Source: Cryptomeria japonica (taxonomy: Eukaryota > Streptophyta > Pinopsida > Cupressales > Cupressaceae). From it: 64,000 nucleotides of DNA. Both the position numbers and the translations under genes were made by a program. Where the stretch lies: the NCBI RefSeq assembly GCF_030272615.1, contig NC_081415.1:376479392-376543391 (forward strand). The letters run 5' to 3'. Within the stretch, counting starts at the first letter, position 1, and every line of letters starts with the position of its first letter. The notes beneath the pieces were generated by a model that searched no databases, had not been told where the DNA came from, and worked only from the letters and a program-made list of their open reading frames with translations. This document shows positions 23,992 through 35,044 of the stretch, in pieces.

Positions 23992-24175
23992 AGCAGCGCG
24001 TACGTGGTTCTAAAATTTGAAATGACTGCATACGCGCTTAGGTTTGTTGTTCCCAAGCCTAGAGAAGGTAGCACGTATGCGCTACTTTTAGGGAAAGTAG
24101 CACATACATGCTACCTCTTGGAAAATGAGCGTGTACGCGCTACTTATAGGAAAATGAGCATGTACACAGTACCTG
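23992..24175. repeat. Array of short imperfect palindromes (GTAGCRCGTAYGCGCTAC-like)
   Basis: Related words occur about five times in 180 bp: AGCGCGTACGTGG, GTAGCACGTATGCGCTAC, GTAGCACATACATGCTAC, GAGCGTGTACGCGCTAC and GAGCATGTACACAGTAC. Each is a near-palindrome centred on GTAC or GTAT and spaced 25-45 bp apart. The array lies between the A2 protease and the D LTR, followed by a 12-A run. It is not a coding feature I recognise. Confidence 0.6.
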
Positions 24176-24211
24176 TCAAAAAAGTTAAAAAAAAAAAAAC
24201 TAGGTCTTATT

Positions 24212-25435
24212 TGTGTGTGTGAAAAAGTGGAATAAGTTTGTAAGCTGCAAGACACAACACTTCAATTAATTCATTACATGTATGGTTAGACAGATATAAG
24301 CATGAATATGAAAACCATAACAAATCAGCTAATTGCCTTCTAAAAGATGCGAGTATAAGATTGCTCTCAGATTTGTATAAGCAATACCAGTGACTAGACT
24401 ACACCAAGACGAAGGATTTAATCTATATGAGTATGAGATTAAGCTAAATGGATGCAAGATTATACTAGATGGATGAATAGTAAGCTATATGAATTCAAGA
24501 AATCATGAAAATATGCAAAAAGAAACTAAACTAAGATGCAATAATATCAAAAAGAAAGCACAAAATCTTTAATGACTCTAGAGCAAAAACTGCATAATAA
24601 CAATAAATCTCCAGGGTGTTTTGAATGAGAGATGAAGGATGAATTTCTAGAGAATCACAAGAGAGATCAAGAAAAAACACAATTTAGGATAATTGAAATA
24701 ATTGAGAAATCAAATTCAGTTAACCCTGAGAAAGATTCCAATTATAGTTTAATTGAAATGCCTTTAGATTGTAAGTTTGAGTTTGCATTAGAGATATAAT
24801 TCAATTAATTCCATGCACTTGAGATAAAAATAGGTAATTCTTTGATTTATTCAATAAAAGAGTCTTTTCAATGCAACTAAACTTCTTTTCTCAAAAGCTT
24901 TGAGTTCCAATTTTAGAGAATGATTAATAATTCAATTAATTGCTTTTTTGATTTCACGTACTCAAATTAGAAGAAAGAAATAATATCTCAAGTTTGATTT
25001 CTCTTTCAATTCAATTCTTTTATTTTATTTTCAATTTAACTCTTTCTTTGTGATTAATTCCTCTTTTGTAGTAAATTAATTCCCTTTTTATGATTAAATG
25101 GCAAATTTATTAATTAATTAAATATGCTAGGATATTTAATAAATTAAATAGGATAATAGATCAAAATGATTTTCTTGGAATGGTTTAATTAATTAAATAA
25201 ATATTTAATAAATTAAATAGGATAATATATCAAAATGATTTTCTTGGAATGGTTTAATTAATTAAATAAATATTTAAATAATATAGAATAATTCACTTGC
25301 CATGTGACATTTGATGATTGAAGAATTAATTAATTGTGTGCTTAAAGTTGATTTATATTGCCTTTGGTTAGGACCTTGGTGATGTTGTCGAAATTAGGGG
25401 CCCATGGTTTAGGTGACCAATTTTAGGGTATTGCA
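24212..25435 (-). repeat. 3' LTR of D (1224 bp)
   Basis: Plus-strand ends TGTGTGTGTG and TAGGGTATTGCA. It aligns along its length with both LTRs of C but is more diverged and carries an extra 69-bp tandem duplication (25133-25271). It lies next to a PPT on its right, which fixes minus orientation. Confidence 0.85.
25133..25271. repeat. 69-bp tandem duplication inside the D LTR
   Basis: A unit starting TATTTAATAAATTAAATAGG occurs at 25133 and again at 25202, with few differences between copies. It is absent from the C LTRs, so it arose after the two elements separated. Confidence 0.85.
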
Positions 25436-25449
25436 TTTGCCCCTCTTTG
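25436..25449 (-). other. Polypurine tract of D
   Basis: On the minus strand, CAAAGAGGGGCAAA directly abuts the LTR end TGCAATACCC. It is the plus-strand DNA primer site of the element and confirms orientation. Confidence 0.85.
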
Positions 25450-26440
25450 AATTAATGTGCGAGCAACGCGTTGGTTCAAAGAATAGTTGATGTGTCTAGG
25501 AGATACCAGTTCTGAACTTGATTGATCACGAACTAGATGAAGAGAAAGGTGTTTAACTTGATTTGAAGTGATGAAGCTAAACAGAGTTGATTAAATCGAA
25601 ACCGATCCCGAACTTGATTGAACTAGGACCGATGGAGAGAAAAGATACCAAACTTGAACTTGATTGATCAAGAAGTGGATCTTACTGATCTAGAACTTGA
25701 TTGAACTAGACACAGTGAGTGAAGATAAAATCAATCTTGAACTTGATGGATCAAGACACGATGAGTGAAGATAAACTGTCCAACTTGATTTGATGCGATG
25801 AAACTGAACACCTGCTTAGATTGAGAGTGTAATCAAAGATACTCTTTAAATTTTTGATTGAGTTTAAACGAATAATCAGCTTGATGAAAAATGATGAAAC
25901 TGATTAACATTAAGATACTGATTCAGAAGAAGACAAATATCAGCTTGATTTGAAGCAATGAAACTCATATGCCCCTAGTGATTGATTCGATTTAGATGAT
26001 CGAGAGATCTCAACTTGATATGAAGCAATGAAGCTGAGATGCCCCTTAGCAATAAAAATTTGTTTGATTTTCTTTAGTTGAAAAGATTTTTCTTGACTTT
26101 TGATGAAGATATAGGTCATAAGGTCATGAGTATGCCCCCTCGAGAGCGAAATCAAAAGATAGCGAGGGTACATGATTTTAGACAATTGTTGATGATGATA
26201 ATGATTTGAGCACAAAAAATGATTCAGAGGAATATGTGAAGATTTAGCGATGATTGATGTGAAATTGAGCACAAATTGATGAAAAGAATGAGAATATGAT
26301 GAAAAAGTGCTAAGTGGTCTAGGTTGTGTGAAATTGACTAGGAGAATGATCTTAGATTTCAGTCCCGAAAATGAAATTAGGACGGGCAAATTAGCTAAGG
26401 GTGCAATTTTCATGTCCATTAGAGCAAGTTGAAAAATTAG
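25450..26440. other. 3' spacer of D with degenerate AACTTGATTGA repeats
   Basis: The words AACTTGATTGAACTAG, AACTTGATTGATCAAG and relatives recur about a dozen times between 25500 and 26060, mixed with GATGAAACTGA words. The homologous part of C (45240-45830) has the same pattern. I reject the minus-strand 174-codon frame here because it lacks motifs and has no counterpart in C. Confidence 0.55.
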
Positions 26441-26448
26441 GGTTTGGG

Positions 26449-26458
26449 CTATATAAGG
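26449..26458 (+). promoter_or_regulatory. TATA box candidate for the antisense PMD gene of D
   Basis: CTATATAAGG lies about 80 bp upstream of the exon 1 ATG on the plus strand, a textbook plant TATA element. The surrounding interval, about 345 bp, is deleted in the homologous part of C, so C lacks it. Confidence 0.5.
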
Positions 26459-26531
26459 GGTCAAAGTGTCATTTTCAATTCATTTTAACCTCTCCAAGTT
26501 TGAAAATTCAAAAAGCCTTCTGCAAAGAAAA

Positions 26532-26606
26532 ATGGTCATTCTGATCCAGGAGCACCAATTTGAGCACCAGAGATGTCATAATCGACCTTGGAAATACGAA
26601 CCAACA
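26532..26606 (+). CDS. Antisense PMD gene of D, exon 1 (25 codons)
   Basis: ATG at 26532 opens 25 codons containing HQFEHQR and ending YEPT, directly followed by a donor GTAAGAG. The matching place in C has the same 25-codon length and HQFEHQR, and also ends at a GTAAG donor. Similarity in the exon, equal length and phase-0 joining to exon 2 argue for a real coding exon. It is open in D, while C has two stops. No domain is recognised in it. Confidence 0.55.
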
Positions 26607-27073
26607 GTAAGAGACTAATTTTTAGCCCTTTCATTTCATCAATTTTAAATTTTTTTGTTGAATTTTTGCTTTTTATGGCATTTAAAAGTCGATCATTGTC
26701 GATTTGTCATGCGAGACGACATTATGTCTCATACAACAAACTGTATTTTTATGTTTTATCATTTCATGTCATTAGTTTTGTCATGTGAGACACCCCCTTG
26801 TGTCATACAAAAGTTTTCTTGATAGACCATTTTGTCGTGTAAATGCATGTTTTGTGTCCTATTAGAGTCTTTTATTGTCCTATAGCTATTATTAACTCGT
26901 ACGAGTTTATGCTTACTCTGTGAAATGTTGTATGAAAAACAATGAGCACTTTTAAGGGTACAAACATGAAAATTTAATTTTGCAATTAATGTATTTAGAT
27001 TTGTGTGATGTTTAAGTTGTCTTATAGCATAATTTGAAGGACTTTCTGATGCTCTGTTGTTTGATTCTTGCAG
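26607..27073 (+). other. Predicted intron of the D antisense gene (467 bp)
   Basis: The donor GTAAGAG and acceptor TTGATTCTTGCAG bound an A/T-rich stretch of 467 bp. C has GTAAGTG and GGGTTTTTGCAG bounding 465 bp at the homologous positions. The intron interior includes a perfect 14-bp palindrome AACTCGTACGAGTT at 26894-26907. Prediction from sequence only. Confidence 0.55.
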
Positions 27074-28983
27074 ATTTGATTACCACATGTCCTTTTCTGA
27101 TGCATCTATCCTCGGACTATGAGACTAGTGTGTGAGTTATATGATATAGATAAGGCACATATTGACTTGTGTGGATTTACCCACCTTCTACAAATGTCAA
27201 ATATATGTGTGAATCACGGGATGCTCACAACACTTGTGGAGAGATTTCACTCTGAGCATAACACGTTTCATTTACCAATTGGGGAGATGGCCATCACTCC
27301 TGAGAATGTTTACAGGATTCTCAGGATTCTATTCATTGGGGATAAGGTTGATTATGATTCTGCAAAGCATCCTGGCTTACTAGATTTGAGACAGGTATTT
27401 CACGATGAGGACATCCTTACGTGGGATATCAGCTAGGATGAGATGATGACTAGGTATAGTGAGCAGTTTCCACTGGCTTGTGTCTTGGCAGGATTTATTG
27501 GTTGCTTCATTATGTCAGACAGGGGACAATAGGGTTTCTTATGCGACTAGGCTAGGATGTTACAGAGGCTTGTGGATCACCATGAGAGATTAGGATGGGG
27601 TTCATATGTTTTAGCCCACATGTATCATGAGATGCATGAGATTGTACATAGAGAGGGGAAGAGCATGGTTGCAGGGGTATTGATTTTACAGATATGGGCC
27701 TGGGAGCATATCACAATTTGTAGACCTATAGTGGATGATGCCAGAGATCCATAGCAGTCCATTGTTTATAGATATTTTGGATACATTACTCAGCCCCATC
27801 TGGGAAAGATAGAGTACTGGAGACGGTAGCTAGATGACCTGATAGTTGTTGTATGGAGATCGTATAGGGGTCTAGAGCTTTGGGATGACTGGAGAGCTAT
27901 GAGGAGAGCTATGTTCATGACTCATCCTCTTATCGGTAGATCCATGACAGTGATTGAGCGATTTGTTGTTTCTCAAGTTATGAGGTAGTATGGTAGACCT
28001 TAGGAGATTTCATAGGAGTTTACTGTGTACGCTCGCTATACAGATGAGGAGAGACGAGGATGGGACCCTAGGTTGTCCTATGCTTTGAGCATGCAGGCAA
28101 TAATAGGGTTACAATGACTTAGGTGGGATTACTTGGAGGACATCGCAGATGCAGGAATATTGCCCTAGTATAGGGATTGGTTCTAGCAGCATCCATTCCC
28201 TATATTTATAGATCCAGTTAAGCAGCCGCTTCTCATAAAGGAGATTGAGGATGATGCCCCTGCACAGGCATATGTATAGGCACAGGGACAAAGATAGGGA
28301 TAGGGATAGAGAGAAGAGGCTCCTAGGCGGGCAGGTGGTGATCCTAGTGCGAGCAACACCAGGGTACCAACTGGGGGAGACAACAATAAAGAGGAGAGGG
28401 TGGATCTCTAGGGGCTGTTGGTATGAGGATGAGTGGTATTAGGACAGCAGAGGGTCGAGGAGAGGAGGAGCGAGCAGGTCCTAGATAGGTACGATAGAGG
28501 AGGGATGAGTAGGGTGGAGATGGAGGTGGAGATGGAGGCGGAGAGCCTGTGAGGGAGTAGGGAGCAGCATGATCTATGAGAGCGCAAGTAGCAGGTCTGC
28601 AGTCATAGTTGACAGTGGCTCAGACATAGCTTGCAGAGCGAGACCGATAGCTGGTGGAGCTTAGAGCAAAGAGAGATCATCAGGTCATAGAGATGAGAGC
28701 AGAGCGAGACCGACAGCTGGCGGAGCTCAGAGCAGAGTGCGATCATCAGGTTGTAGAGATGATGGCAGAGCAAGATGCTCTTTAGCAGGAGGTCTTACAC
28801 CAGACTACTCAAATGGCTTATTACATTGCGGCTTATAGCATAGCAGTTCCTATAGCACAACAGGCTGTTCCATATTCCGAGTATATGACTCGATCTGAGG
28901 GAGCTCGGGCACCAAGACAGGATGTCGGTTAGTAGGCTCCACCTCCTCCACCACCTGGCGATGAGGGAGAGGCAGAGAGATAG
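27074..28983 (+). pseudogene. Antisense plant-mobile-domain protein of D, exon 2
   Basis: Aligned with C from the acceptor onward (LP..LF.C.YP.TM.LV). The PMD core is HIDLCGFTHLLQM, then TTLVERFHSEHNTFHLPIGE and MAITPENVYRILR (27150-27340), the standard pattern of the aminotransferase-like plant mobile domain. The frame continues through FPLACVLAGFIGCF, ERFVVSQVMRQYGRP and an Arg/Gln-rich region to a coiled coil made of repeated ERDRQLAELRAE-type units (28635-28770). The end has a Pro run and GDEGEAER. Frameshifts and TAG stops (for example 28648) inactivate it. Tat elements are known to carry extra antisense ORFs between pol and the 3' LTR. Confidence 0.75.
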
Positions 28984-30327
28984 ATTTCTTATAGCTCTTA
29001 GATTTTGTTAGATACCCCATTTTTTGTAGCCCATATGATTATTTCTCCAATGGGAGATTGTATATGATAGTTATATCACTTGTACCCCGAGATATTGATG
29101 ATTATATATACAAGATCTTGATTTGATTTCATTGTACTTGTGTCGATTGATTTATGAGATCTATATGCTTTATTCTATATGTATGCATATATGTTCAGTA
29201 TGGATGTATGTAATGCAAATGAATATGAATGTTTGTTGTTTCTTTCTTCTTTTCATATGCAAAATGAATGATGAAAATGAATAATGAGTAATGCAATTTT
29301 ATTTTTTTTCTATGCAATAATATGAATACAAATGAATGTATGAATCTATATAAGATGCTTATGTATGCAGCTAACATCTCAATACACAAGTACTCGATCA
29401 GGGAAATGATGAAAAAGAAACCACTTAGCTTAGAAATGATGAAACTTCAAACTCTTATTCTGAAGATAAAGAGATCATTGTTATCATACAGAAATCACTC
29501 TAAATGCAGAATGAATGCAACTTAAAATAGTCACTGGATTTGGAATGCTTAATATTCATCACTGAGCCTTTACAAACATAGCAGGCAAATTAGAGTTCCT
29601 TCCTTTTCATGTGAAATATTAATTATCTTGTCTGCAATGACCCTTTTTTTGTTCATATCCTTGGACAAATTACGCATGGACCCGGATTGCACATTTAAAG
29701 AAATTCCCTCAAAACAGACAAAGAAATGATGAGAACCTCCCTATAGCATACAAATAAGCGGAGTTGAGGTATGTGTGGTGATTTCACCTTGATGTGAAGG
29801 CTCTTATCATAGACACCCAGCTGATTAGATGTTTCCAGATCATTAGAATCATTCCTACAAGCAGAAAATAAAGAAAATATTATGCCCCCAATCCTTGCTC
29901 CTCTTAGTCAAGATAGACTTCCTCAAGTTACTGCAAGGGAATAATAATCAAAAACCAATATAAAAGACAACACACAAAGAAAATTTCATGCATATCTCAA
30001 ACTGTTTAGTGATTGTTTTCAGTAACGTTATTTTGCTTGTGTACTCAATGATAAAACTCTTCAGTGGTTAGGAGATAGATGACTGACTTAGATTGGATGA
30101 CTGGGTATCACTGACAGAATGATGACTTGGTTGATACTTCTTAGGACACATAAATTGCTCAGTCGATTACCCTAAGACTAGGACATTGATCAGTTTCAAG
30201 CCATGAGAGTTCTAAAAGAACTAGAATGTCACAAAAGCAACTAAAATATATGTACAAGCGAAAGCAAAGATGCATGAAAGAGGGAATGCCAACATTGTGT
30301 TGATAGATGGAGTGTTTAAGTACAAGA
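28984..30327. other. Spacer of D between antisense gene and pol
   Basis: Non-coding, A/T-rich, and clearly homologous to 48326-49730 of C (for example CTTGTCTGCAATGACCC against CTTGTCCGCAATGACCC). Conservation between the two copies follows from family membership. I see no ORF or RNA that I can support. Confidence 0.6.
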
Positions 30328-30352
30328 GGTGCATGTTTGCTAGGTTTTCACC
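30328..30352 (-). promoter_or_regulatory. Shared post-ORF box (D copy)
   Basis: Minus strand reads GGTGAAAACCTAGC followed by AAACATGCACC, a diverged copy of the box also found downstream of the main ORF in C and E. It lies about 110 bases beyond the pol stop (30460). Function unknown. Confidence 0.45.
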
Positions 30353-30459
30353 TACTTGGCAAAGATTCTTTTTTTTCTTTTTTTTTTTCAGGAATTTTTA
30401 TGATTTTTAGATTTTTTCAAGATATTTTTTAGTTGTACAAGTTGCTAGAGCAGAGAATA

Positions 30460-31301
30460 CTAAGTGAAGAACTTTTTCAAGTGGATGGTGTTAATCGATT
30501 CATAGAGTTTTTCTCCTTTCGATGTTGAGAGTTGATAGGCACCGGAGCCAAAGACTGCACTAACGATGTAGGGACACAACCAGTTGGGTTCAAATTTCCC
30601 TTTGTTGTCTCGAAACTATTGATTTTTAGGATTTTCTCTCAAAACAAGGTCACCAACCTGAAATTATCATTGTCAAACCTTCTTGTTATATCCTTTAGAA
30701 ATTCTCTTTTGATACACTCTCAAATGATCAAACACCACTTGTCGATGTTCATCCAACAACTCGAGTTCTTGCAATCTAGATATTTTGTAGTCTTCATCAG
30801 TAACAAGACGTTGCAAAGAAACTCTCAAAGATGGTATTTCCACTTCAATAGGTAATACTGCTTTGGACTCATACACCAAAGAAAAAGGTGTAGCCCCAGT
30901 AGGTGTTCTAATACTTGTTCTATAAGCCCATAGTGCAGGATTGAGCTGCAGATACCAATCCCTCCCAGATTTGTTCACTGTTCTATATAAGATAGTCAGC
31001 AGGTTTTTGTTAGATGCTTCAGTTTATCCATTTCCTTGAGGGTAATATACAGATGACCAGTGTTGTTTGATTTTGAATTTCTTACAGAGATTGTCTAGAT
31101 CTTTATTCTTGAATTGTCCTCCATTATCAGTCATGATGGATGAAGGTATCCCATACTGGCAGATGATATAGTTAAGGATAAACAGAGCTACTTATTTACC
31201 AGTTGCTTTGATGAGCGGAACCACTTCTACCCACTTGGTGAAGTACTCAATGGAAGTTATGATAAACTTGTGTCTGTTGGATGATGCAGGATATATTTGA
31301 C
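30460..31301 (-). pseudogene. pol: Integrase C-terminal half of D
   Basis: From the E insertion downward: HKFIITSIEYFTKWVEVVPL, then SSIMTDNGGQFKNKDLD (catalytic Asp), then the Tat-type stretch [20 protein letters not shown] and EIPSLRVSLQRLV. It ends at a TAG (30460-30462) after the HLKKFF motif. It joins to 42642 across E. In-frame stops are present. Role: insertion of the cDNA into the host genome. Confidence 0.85.
31297..31301. repeat. Target site duplication of E, left
   Basis: TTGAC immediately before the 5' LTR, matched by 42637-42641. Confidence 0.9.
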
Positions 31302-32804
31302 TGTAGACACCTAAAAATGGTCAACGCTTGCGGAGTCATACTTTAACATTTGCGCATTGCCTCATTTTAGGTTTTTGCGTCGCATTAACATTTCTCCTAT
31401 GATTTGTACTTGGTCTTTATCATTTGCGAACATCGAGTCATTCTTCTACAGTCTTCATTCGTCTCACTCTCGAATTTGGTCTTGTTGACAACACTATCCA
31501 GTCATGATTTTAATCGATCTTATCCTATTGCATCAATGTGCGTGCTTATTTGTCATCATTTTGGACATTGTCAATCCTAATTAGGGTTTTGTCCTCCTGT
31601 CAATCTTGCGATCAATTTGTCATCGATCGTTGTACTCTTATCAGTCTTGTCGATTTATCATCAATCCTTATCATTTTCAATCTTGTCGTTTTAACGATTG
31701 ATTTGTCATCAATCATTGTCATGTTTGATCTTGTCATTTTGCGATCAATTCGTCATTGATCATGGTCATTTTCAATATTGTCATTTTGCAAACTATTTTG
31801 TCTTCGATTCTTGTCCTCTTGTCAATCTTGTCATTTTGCGATAAATTTGTCATCGATCATCGTCTTTCTCAATCATGTCAATTTGGATCAATTAGTCATT
31901 GTTCCTCGTCAATTGGCGCATTTTCTCAATCAAATCATTTATAAGTCAGAATCATGATCAAATCGAATCGACATGAAATCAATTTTATATCAAGACCTAA
32001 TTGTCGTCCTTGCATTTCTAATTCATCTTCCAAGGTTTTATGATTTATTCATTTAATCTTGTTTGGCATTTTCCCTCTAGGTTAAATAATTTATTTATTT
32101 ATCCTAAGTCTTCTTGTCACAATTAAATGTTTATTTAATTGGCTAATTAATTCCTCCTATTTTTGTAAATTAATTAATGAATGAGAAATTATTAATTTAT
32201 TTACCTAATTTTCATCAATTTCCTAAATTCCAAGTCATTATTTCCAACTTAATTTTCTAATTTCTCCTAAATTCCTAAATGTCTATTTCTATTTCAAAAT
32301 CTTGTCATAAATCCTTGCATAGAAAGTTGTCATAAATTGTCATAAGTCCTTGCATAGCAATTTGTCATACACTTGTCATTTTTGCTATTCTTGATTTGAA
32401 TTTCTATTCGAATCACTTTCATGCTAATCTTGTCATTTCTCCAATTTGTCTATAAATTGGATGAATTTCTTCAATCAAATCCCCTAATCAGATTATCGAA
32501 TTTCTAATCAATCACGCTTCGAGTACTTTTGATCAATAATCTTGTCTACTTGCTTTCAATTATGTGTGTGCACTTGTAGGTGAGATCCACAACCAAACTA
32601 TTTGAAGAGGAAAGAAGAACAATGGAGCCGCATGAAGGAGCATTCAAATCATACCTTTGGTTTGCTTAATTTCTAGTTTTGAATGTTTTTATTTCATGTC
32701 TCTATTGAGTGTTGTTTAGGATAGATCATTGCAATGAGCTTTTGTGATTGAGCTAGATTAGTATTTTGAATTGCTTGTGATGATTTCCTATTTCCTAACA
32801 TACA
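31302..32804 (+). repeat. 5' LTR of E (1503 bp)
   Basis: Starts TGTAGACACC and ends ACATACA. Between about 31580 and 31910 it contains a degenerate tandem repeat of TTGTCATTTTGCGATCAA and TTTGTCATCGATC words. The TATA box TATAAAT is at 32451-32457. The 3' copy has exactly the same length. Confidence 0.92.
32451..32457 (+). promoter_or_regulatory. TATA box of the E LTR
   Basis: TATAAAT in TTTGTCTATAAATTGG, conserved in the 3' LTR at 42283-42289. It is the likely core promoter for the E transcript. Confidence 0.6.
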
Positions 32805-32809
32805 TTAAT

Positions 32810-32827
32810 TGGTGAACCCGATGTGAA
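32810..32827 (+). other. Primer binding site of E
   Basis: TGGTGAACCCGATGTGAA begins five bases after the LTR. The TGG start fits a tRNA CCA end. It differs from the Met-type PBS of A1 and A2 and from the PBS of C. I do not assign the tRNA. Confidence 0.65.
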
Positions 32828-35044
32828 CATGCTTGGATCTAATATTTTTTTTGAATGTTTTGTGAAGTTGCAGATTTTTTTGTGGAGAAATTGCAGATTT
32901 TTCTTCTAAAAAAAAATAGTCATAATCAATTGATCACGTAAAAACTTTTGTGTAGAATTAAAATAAACGGTTTCTGGGTATATTAGATCACATTTTTACC
33001 TTTCCAGATCATTTTACAGTTTGTGATTTGGATAAATATTGAGGAAGTTATGACATTTTTAATTATGCTACTGTAAATGGTCAAAATTTTCAAAAAACAA
33101 AATCATGCAACCTTCATCTAGATTAATTTAGCTTGGCAAATTAATCATGCATTCATGCAAACTTTATCTAGATTAATCTAGGGTGGTAAATTTGATAAAT
33201 TTCACATAGATTATTCTAAGAGGACAAAGAATCACAACTTTTATGGATTAATTTTGATGGTGATTCATTTCTCTTGATTCTCTAACATTGTTGGTAGCTT
33301 TGTGGCAAAATGCTTGACAAAGAATTATTTCACAAACTACTAATGAATTTTATGCAGGTTCGATAGTCAAAGATCAAACATATCAAACTTCTAACTTGGT
33401 GGTTTTGCAGGTTGCCTTGGACTACAACTAAACTTTGTGTTTGCAATTAATGTTTAGGCACCTAGTATGACTTCTAAATAGGATGGAATGAATCTATGTT
33501 TGATTTGATTGTTGAGTTTGACATTGGAGTAGGAGAGTATGCTCTCATCCTTCTTAGGGTGATCAGAAATCTAGATCTTCGATACCATGCTCACTGTTTT
33601 GATTGTGTGTCACCTTTAGTGGGCCTACCTTCCCGACCATTTTGCTTTTGCAAGCAAGTGATAATCGTGAGAAGGGAATGACCCAAAGTGAGTACGGCTA
33701 GAATACCTTGGCATTCTAACTCACTATAAACAAATACCTGATGAGCGAAAGCTTTGAAGGAAGAGTTACATGGGAATTGCAATTACTTGGGAAGTGATGA
33801 CCCTTGAACTCTTTCTCATATCAACATCTAAGTAGGGCCTCTTGGTCTAAATCGTGCTTGCGCGACTACATTTGTTTGGTATCTTGATGGGCTTAATGTC
33901 TCAATCACGCTTGCATGACATCAAGGAGTAACGCTTAACAGAAATCCTGACTAAACACCTTGTTTTTAGAGGCCAAAAACCCTTCTAGTTGCTTGAGAAG
34001 GACAAGTTCGGATACTTGGAAGAGATACTAAGTTCGCCATGGGGAGATTTCCATGGGGGCTGATGCTTGGCTGCCCTGAGAAGTGAGTGCCGTGGAGGGG
34101 AGCCCGCAGGGTCAAGCATCTATGTATTCTCCTTGAATCCCATAACAAGTCTACCTCTCAAGTACCTAATGTCCTTGCCTACCATAAGAAATGTGTGAAT
34201 GAGCATGATTGTCTTGAGTCTAAGTTGAAATATCTTGTCTTCTTTGCTTGTCAAAAGTTGAATTGCATCTCATTTCAAGAACAAGGCAAATTGATTCAAA
34301 AAAAGGTTAAACATAAGAGCATTTCATCCAACAAACTTCAAAACATCTTCAAACATGGTTGTCAAACATTGTTCAAAATCTTGTCTCAACATTCATGTCA
34401 CTTAGATTTAGGTTCATCCTAGGTTTGCATTTTGCAAAGTCATTGTCAAGTACCAAGGTTAGGTTTCACCTAAGTCATACTCCTTTGCATATCAATAAGG
34501 GTCATACATTTGCATGTGTCCTCTTGCATTAAAGTTACACCATTGTCATACATTCATATTTGCATACCCTAGGTCCCTTCATTAAGATTAGGTCATTATC
34601 ATATCGTATTAGGGTCATTTGCATAGTAATTGTCCTTTTGCATATAGTGTCAAAACTAGGTTTTGTCATACGTGAGTAATCCAAATCTTTGATAAACCCT
34701 AAGTCATTGTTAAGAAGTCTAGACCTTATCAAGCCTTTTCTCTTTATGTCATTATTGTCATTTGGTCAAACCTAGCTTAGTATCCAAGCATATAGGGGAG
34801 ACTTTGTCATTTGTCCTTTTGTCACTTGGTCCTTTTGTCCTTTGAGGTCTAGACATCATTTCAATTTCCTAAGGGTCTCTTTTATATTTGCATTCCAAAA
34901 AGTTTGTCAAAATCTTGAAAAACAACCAAAAACATAGGTTGCATTCTTGCCATAGATTGCATCTTCATCTATCTAGTTTGCATTTAGTTGCATATCATAT
35001 ATTATTCTTGAAAAATTCCAAAAATATTGCATTTGCATAGTGAC
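32828..35044 (+). other. Leader region of E
   Basis: About 2.2 kb between PBS and ORF with only short frames and many stops. It includes several TTTGTCATTTGTCC-type words near 34800. Long leaders are common in non-autonomous LTR elements. No further feature is supported. Confidence 0.5.

Larger units (their letters stand above)
21519..24000 (+). mobile_element. A2: second Ty3/gypsy element, only 5' part visible
   Basis: LTR 21519-22313, PBS at 22316, Gag and protease, in plus orientation and inserted in the A1 integrase. RT and integrase are absent. After the protease the sequence passes into a short palindromic array and then the 3' LTR of D. A2 is therefore itself interrupted, and its rest probably lies beyond the window. 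The exact right boundary is unclear (between 23940 and 24211). Confidence 0.75.

Noticed and set aside
24212..25435. D LTR read as a 5' LTR of a plus-oriented element
   Set aside because: The abutting purine tract lies on the minus strand and integrase and RT read minus, so this is a 3' LTR. The plus-strand PMD ORF to its right is antisense, not Gag.
25940..26464. 174-codon minus-strand frame in the D 3' spacer
   Set aside because: Low-complexity His/Ser/Leu text without a counterpart in C. It also overlaps the proposed TATA region of the antisense gene.
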